Below are positions 15,947 through 24,283 of a DNA stretch of 64,000 bases, one piece after another. Within the stretch, counting starts at the first letter, position 1; each line of letters starts with the position of its first letter. The translations under genes and the position numbers were made by a program. Source of the stretch: JAJEFO01 sp965208685 (GTDB lineage Bacteria; Pseudomonadota; Alphaproteobacteria; Rhodobacterales; Rhodobacteraceae); contig CBDBPL010000007.1 in NCBI GenBank assembly GCA_965208685.1, positions 992,001 through 1,056,000 on the forward strand, given 5' to 3'. The notes under the pieces are model-generated. The model did no database searches. It was given only the letters and a program-made list of their open reading frames with translations, and was not told the DNA's origin.

Positions 15947-17494
15947 ATGGCACCATTGGACGATCAAAAGGGCATTTGGAAACAAGGGCGTACGGGGCGA
16001 AGCCGACATGCGCCCAAGGGCCGCCAGGTCGACGAGGAATCGTTGGCGGACATCCGTGCGTTGCTTGGTGACCGGCCGCGTCGCCGTGACTTGCTCATTG
16101 AGCACTTGCACCTCGTGCAGGACAGGTACGGCCATATTTCGGCAGCCCATATTGCTGCGCTTGCCGAGGAAATGCGGCTGGCACAGACTGAAGTGTACGA
16201 AGTTGCGACGTTCTACGCCCACTTCGATGTCGTGAAGGAAGGCGAGACTCCGCCTCCCGAACTTACCGTGCGGGTCTGCGATTCCCTGTCCTGTGAACTG
16301 GCCGGTGCCGAACAGCTCAGGCATGCCCTGGAAGAGGGTCTCGATGCGTCCAGGGTTCGCGTGGTCCGTGCGCCCTGCATGGGCAGGTGCGATACGGCGC
16401 CAACACTGGAACTGGGCCATAACCATGTCGACCATGCGACGCTGGAAAAGGTCCGGGGGGCAATCTCGGCCGGGCATACGCATGCCGAGATTCCGAAGTA
16501 TGAAGACTTTGAAACCTACAGAAGCTCAGGCGGATACGAGGCGCTCTTGAAGTTGCGTGAAGTCGGCGACTGGGAAGATGTGCAACAGAAGGTCCTCGAA
16601 AGCGGGCTGCGCGGGCTGGGCGGCGCGGGTTTTCCGTGCGGCAAGAAATGGGGCTTTGTCAGGGCAAATCCCGGGCCGCGCTACCTTGCGGTGAACGGCG
16701 ATGAAGGGGAACCAGGCACCTTCAAGGACCGCTACTACCTTGAGCGCACACCGCATCTCTTCCTTGAAGGCATGCTGATTGCAGCCTGGGCCGTCGAGGC
16801 TGAAACCTGCTTCATCTACATGCGCGACGAGTACCCCGCGATCCTGGAGATCCTCCGTCGCGAAATCGCCAGGCTCGAAGCCGAGGGCATCGTGTCTCCG
16901 GAATACATCGATCTTCGGCGGGGGGCAGGTGCCTACATCTGCGGCGAGGAAAGCGCGATGATCGAGTCGATCGAAGGCAAGCGCGGGCTGCCGCGCCATC
17001 GTCCGCCCTTCGTTGCTGAAGTTGGCGTCTTCGGACGCCCGACGCTCGTGCACAACGTCGAGACTCTCCATTGGGTTGCAAGGGTGTGCCGCGAGGGACC
17101 GGAGTGCCTGAACGCGACCGAAAGGAACGGGCGCAAGGGCCTGCGCAGCTACTCCGTCTCGGGACGGGTTGCAAAGCCCGGCGTGTATCTTCTGCCGGCG
17201 GGATCCACCATTCTGGACGTCATCGAGGCTGCGGGCGGCATGGCAGATGGGCACGAGTTCAAGGCATACCAGCCGGGGGGGCCGTCCGCCGGGTTGCTGC
17301 CGGCGTCCCTGGACGATGTTCCGCTGGACTTCGACACGCTCCAGCCCCACGACACCTTCATCGGATCCGCTGCTGTGGTCGTCCTTTCCGACAAGGACAG
17401 GGCCCGTGATGCGGCGCTGAACATGCTGAAGTTCTTGAGGACGAGAGCTGCGGCCAGTGCACCCCGTGCCGCGTGGGATGCGAGAAGGCCGTGA
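15947..17494 (+). CDS. NAD-dependent formate dehydrogenase, fused gamma-beta subunit (NuoE-NuoF like), frameshifted at the C-terminus
   Basis: The diaphorase part of a soluble formate dehydrogenase. The NuoE-like domain carries the [2Fe-2S] cysteines C111, C116, C144 and C148. The NuoF-like domain follows, with GLGGAGFP at 223-230, NGDEGEPGTFKDR at 250-262 for FMN and NADH, and an SLBB domain. In most organisms these are two proteins (FdsG, FdsB). After LNMLKF near codon 496 the frame changes to LRTRAAASAP and stops at 17494. One base later the true C-terminus with the [4Fe-4S] motif continues in another frame. One missing base at about 17434-17436 explains this. As written, the protein would lack the last cluster. 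Confidence 0.85.
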   Translation: MAPLDDQKGIWKQGRTGRSRHAPKGRQVDEESLADIRALLGDRPRRRDLLIEHLHLVQDRYGHISAAHIAALAEEMRLAQTEVYEVATFYAHFDVVKEGETPPPELTVRVCDSLSCELAGAEQLRHALEEGLDASRVRVVRAPCMGRCDTAPTLELGHNHVDHATLEKVRGAISAGHTHAEIPKYEDFETYRSSGGYEALLKLREVGDWEDVQQKVLESGLRGLGGAGFPCGKKWGFVRANPGPRYLAVNGDEGEPGTFKDRYYLERTPHLFLEGMLIAAWAVEAETCFIYMRDEYPAILEILRREIARLEAEGIVSPEYIDLRRGAGAYICGEESAMIESIEGKRGLPRHRPPFVAEVGVFGRPTLVHNVETLHWVARVCREGPECLNATERNGRKGLRSYSVSGRVAKPGVYLLPAGSTILDVIEAAGGMADGHEFKAYQPGGPSAGLLPASLDDVPLDFDTLQPHDTFIGSAAVVVLSDKDRARDAALNMLKFLRTRAAASAPRAAWDARRP

Positions 17495-17637
17495 AGCTCA
17501 TGGAGCGCGAAACCTGGGACCAGGACCTCCTGGAAGACCTTTGCCAGGTATTGGCCGACGCATCCATCTGCGGGCTCGGGCAGGCGGCGCCCAACCCGAT
17601 CAGATTGGTCATGAAGCATTTTGGAGACGAGATATGA
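17434..17637 (+). pseudogene. out-of-frame C-terminus of the formate dehydrogenase beta subunit
   Basis: Read one frame over from the upstream gene, this stretch gives EDESCGQCTPCRVGCEKA and later ICGLGQAAPNPIRLVMKHFG, ending at TGA 17635-17637. ESCGQCTPCR is the standard [4Fe-4S] site at the end of NuoF/FdsB proteins. Its exact continuation from the upstream domain shows that the lesion is a single-base deletion in the run GTTCTTGAGG, where GTTCTTCGAGG or GTTCTTTGAGG is expected. Confidence 0.85.
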
Positions 17638-17773
17638 GGGCAGTTCGTGCCACGCGAGGACGGAACGGAGATTCGCGGCAGGAACCGGTCGCCTGCCCAG
17701 GCATCGTGCGTCCGTGCTGCAGGTCATCGAGGAGCGGGCCGCATGTCCCTGAAGCCGGTTTGGGAGCAGACTC

Positions 17774-20521
17774 ATGACCGTCACGTTCACCATGGACGGA
17801 GAAGAGGTTTCGGTCGAGGGAGGAACCACGATCTGGGAGGCGGCGCATGGCCGTGGCCTCACCATTCCGCATTTGTGCCACAAGCCTTCGCCGGGCTACC
17901 GACCTGACGGCAACTGCCGCGCATGCATGGTTGAAGTCGAGGGCGAGCGGACGCTCGTCGCGTCCTGCATAAGGCCCGTTGCCGAGGGAATGGTGGTCCG
18001 AACGAATTCAGGTCGTGCCGAAGAGTCCCGGAGACTCGTGGTCGAACTGCTTGCGGCCGACCAGCCCGAGACGCCGCATGACCGGTCCTCGCATTTCCAT
18101 GACATGGCGGCTGCGACCGGCGTTGCAGAGAGCCGGTTTCCGCCCCTTGAGAAGGGCCGGATTCCCCTGCTTGACGACAGCCACGTTGCCATGCGCGTCA
18201 ACCTGGACGCGTGCATCCACTGCAATCTCTGCGTGCGTGCCTGCCGCGAGGTGCAGGTCAACGACGTCATCGGGATGGCCGGTCGAGGCCATGACGCAAA
18301 GATCGTCTTTGACCAGGACGATCCGATGGGCGGGTCCACCTGCGTGGCGTGTGGCGAATGCGTTCAGGCCTGTCCGACCGGCGCGCTTCTGCCCGCAACG
18401 GTTCAGGGCGACAGCAAGGACTACGACCGGGAGGTTGCGAGCGTCTGCCCATATTGCGGCGTCGGCTGCCAGATTTCGTTCAAGGTCAAGGACGACAGGA
18501 TTCTCTGTGCCGAAGGTGCCGACGGTCCGGCCAACGAGAACCGCCTTTGCGTCAAGGGACGCTTCGGTTTCGATTACGTTGACCATCATCATCGCCTGAC
18601 GAAGCCCTTGATTCGTCGCGATGACGCGCCGGCAAAAGGGCTCAATGTCGATCCCGGGAACGTCCTGACGCATTTTCGCGAGGCGGATTGGAACGAGGCG
18701 CTGGATGCGGCGGCCAATGGCATGGCCCGGCTTCGGGACGAGAGAAACACCTATGTCGCCGGTTTCGGGTCGGCCAAGTGCTCGAACGAGGAGGCCTATC
18801 TCTTCCAGAAGCTCATTCGGCAGGGATTCGGCCACAACAACGTCGACCATTGCACGCGGCTTTGCCACGCGTCCTCGGTTGCAGCGCTGCTCGAAAACGT
18901 GGGCAGCGGTGCGGTGACCGCCACCTTCAACGAAATCGAGAATGCGGACGTGGCAATCGTCATCGGTGCCAACCCGACCGAAAACCATCCCGTCGCGGCG
19001 ACCTACTTCAAGCAGTTCGCGAAGCGCGGCGGCAAGCTCGTCGTCATGGACCCGCGGGGCCAGGGATTGAAGCGTCACGCGTCGCACATGCTCCAGTTCA
19101 AGCCGGGAGCGGACGTGTCGATGCTGAACGCGATCATGTCGACGATCGTGGAAGAGAATCTCTATGACCGGCAGTACATCGAGGCGTTCACGGAAGACTG
19201 GGAAGGGATGAAGAAGCACCTGAAAGGCTTCCCGCCGGAGAAGATGGCCGAGGTTTGCGGCATCGAGGCGGACGTCCTGCGCGATGTTGCCCGCACCTTC
19301 GCGACGGCAAGGGCGGGGATGATCTTCTGGGGCATGGGGATTTCCCAGCACATCCACGGCACGGACAATTCGCGATGCCTGATTTCGCTCGCGCTCATGT
19401 GCGGCCAGGTCGGCCGCCCCGGCACTGGGCTTCATCCGCTTCGAGGCCAGAATAACGTGCAGGGCGCTTCGGATGCGGGCCTGATCCCGATGTTCCTGCC
19501 GGACTACAAGAGTGTTACCGATGACGGCGTGCGTTCGGCCTTCACGTCGGTCTGGAAGTCCGGTGACTTCTCGAACGCAAAGGGGCTGACGGTTGTCGAG
19601 ATCATGGACGCGGTCCATGATGGCGACATTCGCGGCATGTACGTCCTCGGAGAAAACCCGGCGATGTCGGATCCGGATGTCGAGCATGCCCGCGATGCCT
19701 TGGCCAAGCTTGATCATCTCGTGGTGCAGGACATCTTCCTGACCGAGACCGCGAACTATGCGGACGTGATCCTGCCGAGTTCGGCTTGGACCGAAAAGAA
19801 CGGCACGGTCACCAACACCAACCGCCAGGTTCAGATGGGCCGCCAGGTGGTCGCCCCGCCGGGCGATGCCAAGGAAGACTGGTGGATCGTGGTGGAGCTT
19901 GCCAGGCGTCTTGGCCTTGACTGGTCCTACGAACACCCCGCGGACGTCTTTGCGGAAATGAAGCTCAACATGGAGTCGCTCGACAACATCACGTGGGATC
20001 GGCTCGAGAAGGAAGGCGCGGTCACTTATCCATCGCTGTCGCCTGAGGACCCGGGCCAGGCCATTGTCTTCGGGGACGGCTTTCCGAGGCCGGATGGCCG
20101 CGCGAAGTTCACGCCTGCCAAGGTTGTCCCGCCGGACGAATTGCCGGATGACGACTATCCCTTCGTCCTGATCACGGGCCGCCAGCTGGAGCACTGGCAT
20201 ACAGGCTCGATGACGCGACGCGCGCAAGTGCTTGATGCGGTGGAACCGGAGGCCAATTGCTCGCTGCACCCGAAGACGTTGCGCGAACTGGGAATCAAGG
20301 CCGGCGACTATGTACGACTGACGACCCGACGCGGGTCGATAACGATCATGGCGCGTGCCGATCGGACGGTTGCCGAGGGCAATGTCTTCGTGCCGTTTGC
20401 ATATGTCGAGGCCGCCGCGAACGTATTGACGAATCCCTCGCTCGATCCGATTGGAAAGATTCCCGAGTTCAAGTTCGCCGCGGTTCGTGTCGAGGCGACC
20501 GAGGCGATCGCGGCAGAATGA
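17774..20521 (+). CDS. fdsA: formate dehydrogenase subunit alpha (molybdopterin, FdsA type)
   Basis: The 915-aa catalytic subunit oxidises formate to CO2 and passes electrons through iron-sulfur clusters to the FMN/NAD subunit. The order is as follows. A ferredoxin-like [2Fe-2S] domain (C35, C48, C51, C65) comes first. Two [4Fe-4S] motifs follow, CIHCNLCVRAC and CVACGECVQAC, and then CPYCGVGCQ of the molybdopterin domain. The active-site Cys364-His365 lies in CTRLCHASS, so it is a Cys rather than a selenocysteine enzyme. The C-terminal dinucleotide-binding domain has RQLEHWHTGSMTRR. A 136-bp gap separates it from the beta gene. No fdhD or fdsD follows. Confidence 0.95.
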   Translation: MTVTFTMDGEEVSVEGGTTIWEAAHGRGLTIPHLCHKPSPGYRPDGNCRACMVEVEGERTLVASCIRPVAEGMVVRTNSGRAEESRRLVVELLAADQPETPHDRSSHFHDMAAATGVAESRFPPLEKGRIPLLDDSHVAMRVNLDACIHCNLCVRACREVQVNDVIGMAGRGHDAKIVFDQDDPMGGSTCVACGECVQACPTGALLPATVQGDSKDYDREVASVCPYCGVGCQISFKVKDDRILCAEGADGPANENRLCVKGRFGFDYVDHHHRLTKPLIRRDDAPAKGLNVDPGNVLTHFREADWNEALDAAANGMARLRDERNTYVAGFGSAKCSNEEAYLFQKLIRQGFGHNNVDHCTRLCHASSVAALLENVGSGAVTATFNEIENADVAIVIGANPTENHPVAATYFKQFAKRGGKLVVMDPRGQGLKRHASHMLQFKPGADVSMLNAIMSTIVEENLYDRQYIEAFTEDWEGMKKHLKGFPPEKMAEVCGIEADVLRDVARTFATARAGMIFWGMGISQHIHGTDNSRCLISLALMCGQVGRPGTGLHPLRGQNNVQGASDAGLIPMFLPDYKSVTDDGVRSAFTSVWKSGDFSNAKGLTVVEIMDAVHDGDIRGMYVLGENPAMSDPDVEHARDALAKLDHLVVQDIFLTETANYADVILPSSAWTEKNGTVTNTNRQVQMGRQVVAPPGDAKEDWWIVVELARRLGLDWSYEHPADVFAEMKLNMESLDNITWDRLEKEGAVTYPSLSPEDPGQAIVFGDGFPRPDGRAKFTPAKVVPPDELPDDDYPFVLITGRQLEHWHTGSMTRRAQVLDAVEPEANCSLHPKTLRELGIKAGDYVRLTTRRGSITIMARADRTVAEGNVFVPFAYVEAAANVLTNPSLDPIGKIPEFKFAAVRVEATEAIAAE

Positions 20522-20547
20522 GAAGCGGAGGATCGAATTGGGCACGG

Positions 20548-20580
20548 AGGGAATCTGGCGCGCAGGTCGTGCGCTTCCCT
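20548..20580. terminator. possible hairpin after fdsA
   Basis: AGGGAA-tctg-GCGC-gcaggtcgt-GCGC-TTCCCT folds into a two-part stem in the 189-bp gap between fdsA and the ligase gene. There is no U-tract. It may end or attenuate the formate dehydrogenase transcript. Confidence 0.3.
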
Positions 20581-20710
20581 GGCTGCCCGGGAGTCTCCTT
20601 GTTCACGTTCGGCACGGCTGAAGCCAGCATGCGATCTCAGCTGGATTCGCCTGGTCGTACGGGCCATCCAGACATGAAATCCACAACCATTGACTCAGCA
20701 GGAAGCCACA

Positions 20711-22378
20711 ATGTCAGACATTGAAATCGCGCGTGCAGCAAAGAAGAAACCGATACAGGAAGTAGGCGGCAGTCTGGGCATTCCAGCGGAGCATCTTCTC
20801 CCCTATGGTCACGACAAGGCCAAGGTTTCCCAGGAGTTCATCAACTCGGTCAAGGGCAACAGGGACGGCAAGCTCGTTCTGGTCACCGCCGTGAACCCTA
20901 CGCCCGCCGGAGAGGGAAAGACCACGACGACCGTTGGTCTCGGCGACGGTCTGAACGCCATTGGCAAGAAGGCGATGATCTGCATTCGCGAGGCCTCGCT
21001 CGGGCCCAACTTCGGGATGAAGGGCGGAGCCGCCGGCGGCGGCTACGCACAGGTCGTCCCGATGGAGGACATGAATCTCCATTTCACCGGAGATTTCCAC
21101 GCCATCACTTCAGCGCACTCGCTCCTGTCCGCGATGATCGACAATCACATCTACTGGGGCAATGCGCAGGACATTGACGTGCGCCGTGTCGCGTGGCGTC
21201 GCGTCGTCGACATGAACGACCGTGCCCTGAGGCAGGTGACCCTGTCGCTTGGAGGCGTGGCGAACGGTTTCCCGCGAGAGGGCGGCTTCGACATCACGGT
21301 GGCGTCCGAGGTCATGGCGATCCTTTGCCTGGCCACGGATCTCAAGGACCTGCAGAAACGCCTCGGCGACATGATCGTCGCCTATCGCCGTGATCGCTCA
21401 CCGGTATTCTGCCGCGACATCAAGGCCGACGGCGCGATGACAGTGCTCCTGAAGGATGCGATGCAGCCGAATCTCGTGCAGACGCTGGAAAACAACCCGG
21501 CATTCGTTCACGGCGGGCCGTTCGCGAACATCGCTCATGGCTGCAACTCGGTCATCGCGACCACGACCGCGCTCAAGCTTGCGGACTACGTCGTGACGGA
21601 AGCGGGCTTCGGCGCGGATCTGGGCGCCGAGAAGTTCCTCAACATCAAGTGCCGCAAGGCCGGCCTCAAGCCCGCCGCGGTCGTCATCGTCGCTACCGTG
21701 CGCGCCCTGAAGATGAACGGAGGCGTGGAGAGGAGCGATCTCGGCAAGGAGAACGTGGAGGCCGTCCGCATGGGATGCGCCAACCTGGGACGGCACCTCG
21801 AGAACATCAAGCAGTTTGGCGTGCCTGCCGTCGTCGCGATCAATCATTTCGTGGCGGACACGGATGCCGAAGTGCAGGAAGTGGTCAACTACGTGAAAGG
21901 GCACGGTTCGCAAGCGGTGGTGTCCATGCACTGGGCCGACGGTTCGAAGGGCTCGTCCGACTTGGCGCGAAAGGTTGTCGAGACAATCGATCAGACAGAG
22001 TCGCAATATGCGCCGCTGTATCCCGACGAGATGCCCCTGTTCGAGAAGGTCGAGGCCGTTGCGAAGCGCATCTACCGTGCAGACGAGGTGCTGGCCGATC
22101 AGAAGATCCGGGACCAGCTCAAGCTTTGGGAAGAACAGGGCTACGGAAGCCTCCCGGTGTGCATGGCAAAGACCCAGTATTCCTTCACGACCGATCCCAG
22201 CCGACGCGGCGCTCCAACGGGCCACAGCCTTCCGGTTCGGGAAGTGCGCCTTTCGGCCGGTGCCGGGTTCATTGTCGTGATCTGCGGCGAGATCATGACG
22301 ATGCCGGGCCTGCCGCGCGTTCCGGCAGCCGAGTCCATTCGCCTCAACGATGCGGGTGAGATCGAGGGTCTCTTCTAG
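20711..22378 (+). CDS. fhs: formate-tetrahydrofolate ligase
   Basis: Interconverts formate plus THF plus ATP and 10-formyl-THF, the link between the folate C1 pool and formate. The 555-aa protein has the P-loop TPAGEGKTTTT at residues 64-74, then EASLGPNFGMKGGAAGGGY and FTGDFHAITSAHSLLSA. Near the C-terminus is GEIMTMPGLP. The ATG at 20711 has AGGAAG just upstream; an earlier in-frame ATG adds only seven residues. Placed after formate dehydrogenase, it suggests a module for C1 oxidation in which formyl-THF gives formate and ATP. Confidence 0.97.
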   Translation: MSDIEIARAAKKKPIQEVGGSLGIPAEHLLPYGHDKAKVSQEFINSVKGNRDGKLVLVTAVNPTPAGEGKTTTTVGLGDGLNAIGKKAMICIREASLGPNFGMKGGAAGGGYAQVVPMEDMNLHFTGDFHAITSAHSLLSAMIDNHIYWGNAQDIDVRRVAWRRVVDMNDRALRQVTLSLGGVANGFPREGGFDITVASEVMAILCLATDLKDLQKRLGDMIVAYRRDRSPVFCRDIKADGAMTVLLKDAMQPNLVQTLENNPAFVHGGPFANIAHGCNSVIATTTALKLADYVVTEAGFGADLGAEKFLNIKCRKAGLKPAAVVIVATVRALKMNGGVERSDLGKENVEAVRMGCANLGRHLENIKQFGVPAVVAINHFVADTDAEVQEVVNYVKGHGSQAVVSMHWADGSKGSSDLARKVVETIDQTESQYAPLYPDEMPLFEKVEAVAKRIYRADEVLADQKIRDQLKLWEEQGYGSLPVCMAKTQYSFTTDPSRRGAPTGHSLPVREVRLSAGAGFIVVICGEIMTMPGLPRVPAAESIRLNDAGEIEGLF

Positions 22379-22462
22379 ATTCCGAGTTTCCGCGCGAAGC
22401 GCCTGTCAATGTGCGCTGGAGCACCGTTGCAGAGGGGACGATGTGTTCGGCACGAAGACCCA

Positions 22463-22580
22463 TGACCGGCATTTCGGTCACAATGGCATTCATGCCCGAA
22501 ATGTCGGTCAACCAAGAGTCGGCGACGATGTCTCGAATTCCCTCTTGGAGACATTTCGGGACGTGCTGGAACGTGTCCCG
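22463..22580. other. structured intergenic element with alternative stem-loops
   Basis: In the 503-bp gap between fhs and preT, which shows no supported gene, CCCGAAATGTC at 22495-22505 can pair two ways. Upstream it pairs with the TGACCGGCATTTCGG block at 22463-22477, giving 15 bp with one G-U when extended to 22510. Downstream it pairs perfectly with GACATTTCGGG at 22550-22560. Inside the second option ATGTCTC (22528-22534) pairs with GAGACAT (22548-22554), and CGGGAC pairs with GTCCCG up to 22580. Mutually exclusive pairing is typical of attenuators, but no known riboswitch core is recognised. Confidence 0.4.
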
Positions 22581-22809
22581 CGGCCATGCTGACTGCGATT
22601 GCAATGCAGAGTATGCATGGGCCAGCAGCAGAAGCTAGCCGATCATCATGGGGTCTGTCCGAGGGCCACTTTGCGGGAAGCCGATCTGCGCCAAGGGTCA
22701 TCGTGTCATGCACGGCCCACGAATTCGACATTGTGCACGCAGCCATACGGAAACTGCTGAAGCAGAGGAAACCTGGCGCAAGTTGCCCCGACCGATCAGC
22801 GCCAAAAAA

Positions 22810-22825
22810 TTTACCAATTGATAAA
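22810..22825. promoter_or_regulatory. RutR-type operator upstream of preT
   Basis: TTTACCAATTGATAAA is an imperfect palindrome matching 13 of 16 positions of the RutR consensus TTGACCAnnTGGTCAA, with AATT in the centre as in the perfect site at 26322-26335. It lies 56 bp upstream of the preT ATG, in AT-rich DNA suited to a promoter. RutR binding is inference. Confidence 0.5.
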
Positions 22826-22881
22826 ATCTCTGAGTGTGGCATTCTGTACCGAGTGTGACAAATCGCGACGGAGCCCGCTAC

Positions 22882-24264
22882 ATGGCCAACAATCCGTTCA
22901 CGCCTGGAATTGCCGCCGGACGCCTTTCATCAGAGGTGCTTGACCGGAACTTCGCTGACCTGCATCCGCCGCTCGACGGGCATGAAGCTCTGGTTGCGGC
23001 AGACCGCTGCTACTTCTGCCATGACGCACCGTGCGTGACCGCTTGCCCGACCACGATCGACATTCCGCTCTTTATCCGGCAGATCGCCACGGGCACCCCC
23101 GAAGCCGCCGCCAGGACGATCCTTGACCAGAACATACTCGGCGGCATGTGTGCACGTGCCTGTCCGACGGAAACGCTCTGCGAAGAGGCGTGCGTGCGCG
23201 AAGTTGCCGAGGGCCGGCCCGTCGAGATCGGGCGGCTTCAGCGATTCGCCACTGACGCAATGATGGCCAGGGACAGTCATCCCTACGGGCGCGCCGAGAG
23301 TACCGGCAAGCGGGTAGCCGTGGTCGGTGCGGGCCCGGCAGGGCTGGCATGTGCCCATCGGTTGGCAATGCACGGCCATGAAGTCGTTGTTTTCGATGCA
23401 CGGCCAAGACCGGGCGGGCTGAACGAATACGGAATCGCCAGTTACAAGACGGTTGACGGATTTGCCCAGGCGGAGGTCGAATGGCTGCTCGGCATCGGGG
23501 GAATCGAGGTCGTGCAAGGTGCGCGCCTTTCGGATGGACATGATCTCGATGCATTGATCAAGGACCACGACGCGGTCTTCCTGGGCATAGGGCTTGCCGG
23601 AGTGAATGCGCTGCAGATCGAGGGAGTGGACCTGCAGGGCGTTGAAGATGCGGTAGAGTTCATCGCGGATCTGCGGCAGGCGGAAGACTTGTCCAACCTC
23701 GCCATTGGCCGCAACGTCGTTGTGGTTGGCGGGGGCATGACCGCGATTGACGCTGCCGTTCAATCGAGACTGCTTGGCGCAGAGACCGTTACCATCGTCT
23801 ACCGCCGTGGACGGGACCGAATGTCGGCGAGCCGCTACGAGCAGGATCTCGCAACCTCGAAGGGAGTGCGCCTCGTCACAAATGCACGGCCGGTGCGCGC
23901 GGTCGGTGACGGCGCGGTTCAGGAGGTGGAGTTCCAGTATACGCGCGATGTCAAGAACGGCCTGGAAGGCACCGGCGAGAACTTCCGCTTGGCGGCCGAC
24001 CAGGTGTTCATGGCCATCGGCCAGAAGCTGGGGGATGGGCTGGGCGCGCTGCAGATCGAAGGCGGCAAGATCAAGGTCGACGAATCCGGACGCACTTCGC
24101 TCGAAGGAGTCTGGGCGGGCGGCGACTGCGCCACGGGCGGTGACGACCTGACGGTGACGGCGGTGGCTGAAGGTCGCGAGGCGGCGGAAAACATCCACAA
24201 GACGATTCTTGCCAGCACAAGCACGGCCAATGAGCCGCCACGTCAAGGGATTGAATCGGGCTGA
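22882..24264 (+). CDS. preT: NAD-dependent dihydropyrimidine dehydrogenase subunit PreT
   Basis: The GltD-like subunit that moves electrons from NAD(P)H to PreA for reduction of uracil or thymine. The 460-aa product has two N-terminal [4Fe-4S] motifs (C43, C46, C51, C55 and C90, C94, C100, C104). An FAD Rossmann motif GAGPAGLACAH follows near residue 144, and a NAD-binding VVGGGMTAIDAA near 290. The FAD C-terminal motif GVWAGGDCATGGDDLTV closes the domain. ATG 22882 is chosen because GGAG precedes it. It starts the pyrimidine operon, and preA follows after 19 bp. Confidence 0.94.
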   Translation: MANNPFTPGIAAGRLSSEVLDRNFADLHPPLDGHEALVAADRCYFCHDAPCVTACPTTIDIPLFIRQIATGTPEAAARTILDQNILGGMCARACPTETLCEEACVREVAEGRPVEIGRLQRFATDAMMARDSHPYGRAESTGKRVAVVGAGPAGLACAHRLAMHGHEVVVFDARPRPGGLNEYGIASYKTVDGFAQAEVEWLLGIGGIEVVQGARLSDGHDLDALIKDHDAVFLGIGLAGVNALQIEGVDLQGVEDAVEFIADLRQAEDLSNLAIGRNVVVVGGGMTAIDAAVQSRLLGAETVTIVYRRGRDRMSASRYEQDLATSKGVRLVTNARPVRAVGDGAVQEVEFQYTRDVKNGLEGTGENFRLAADQVFMAIGQKLGDGLGALQIEGGKIKVDESGRTSLEGVWAGGDCATGGDDLTVTAVAEGREAAENIHKTILASTSTANEPPRQGIESG

Positions 24265-24283
24265 GCCCGAAGGGAGGAAAGTC

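Noticed and set aside
18008..20545. 845-codon open frame on the minus strand opposite fdsA
   Set aside because: It is an exact antisense shadow of a well-supported gene in GC-rich DNA and has no recognisable domain.
22375..22842. 155-codon minus-strand open frame between fhs and preT
   Set aside because: No domain, Cys/His/Arg-rich random-like composition, and it spans the hairpin element and the preT promoter region.
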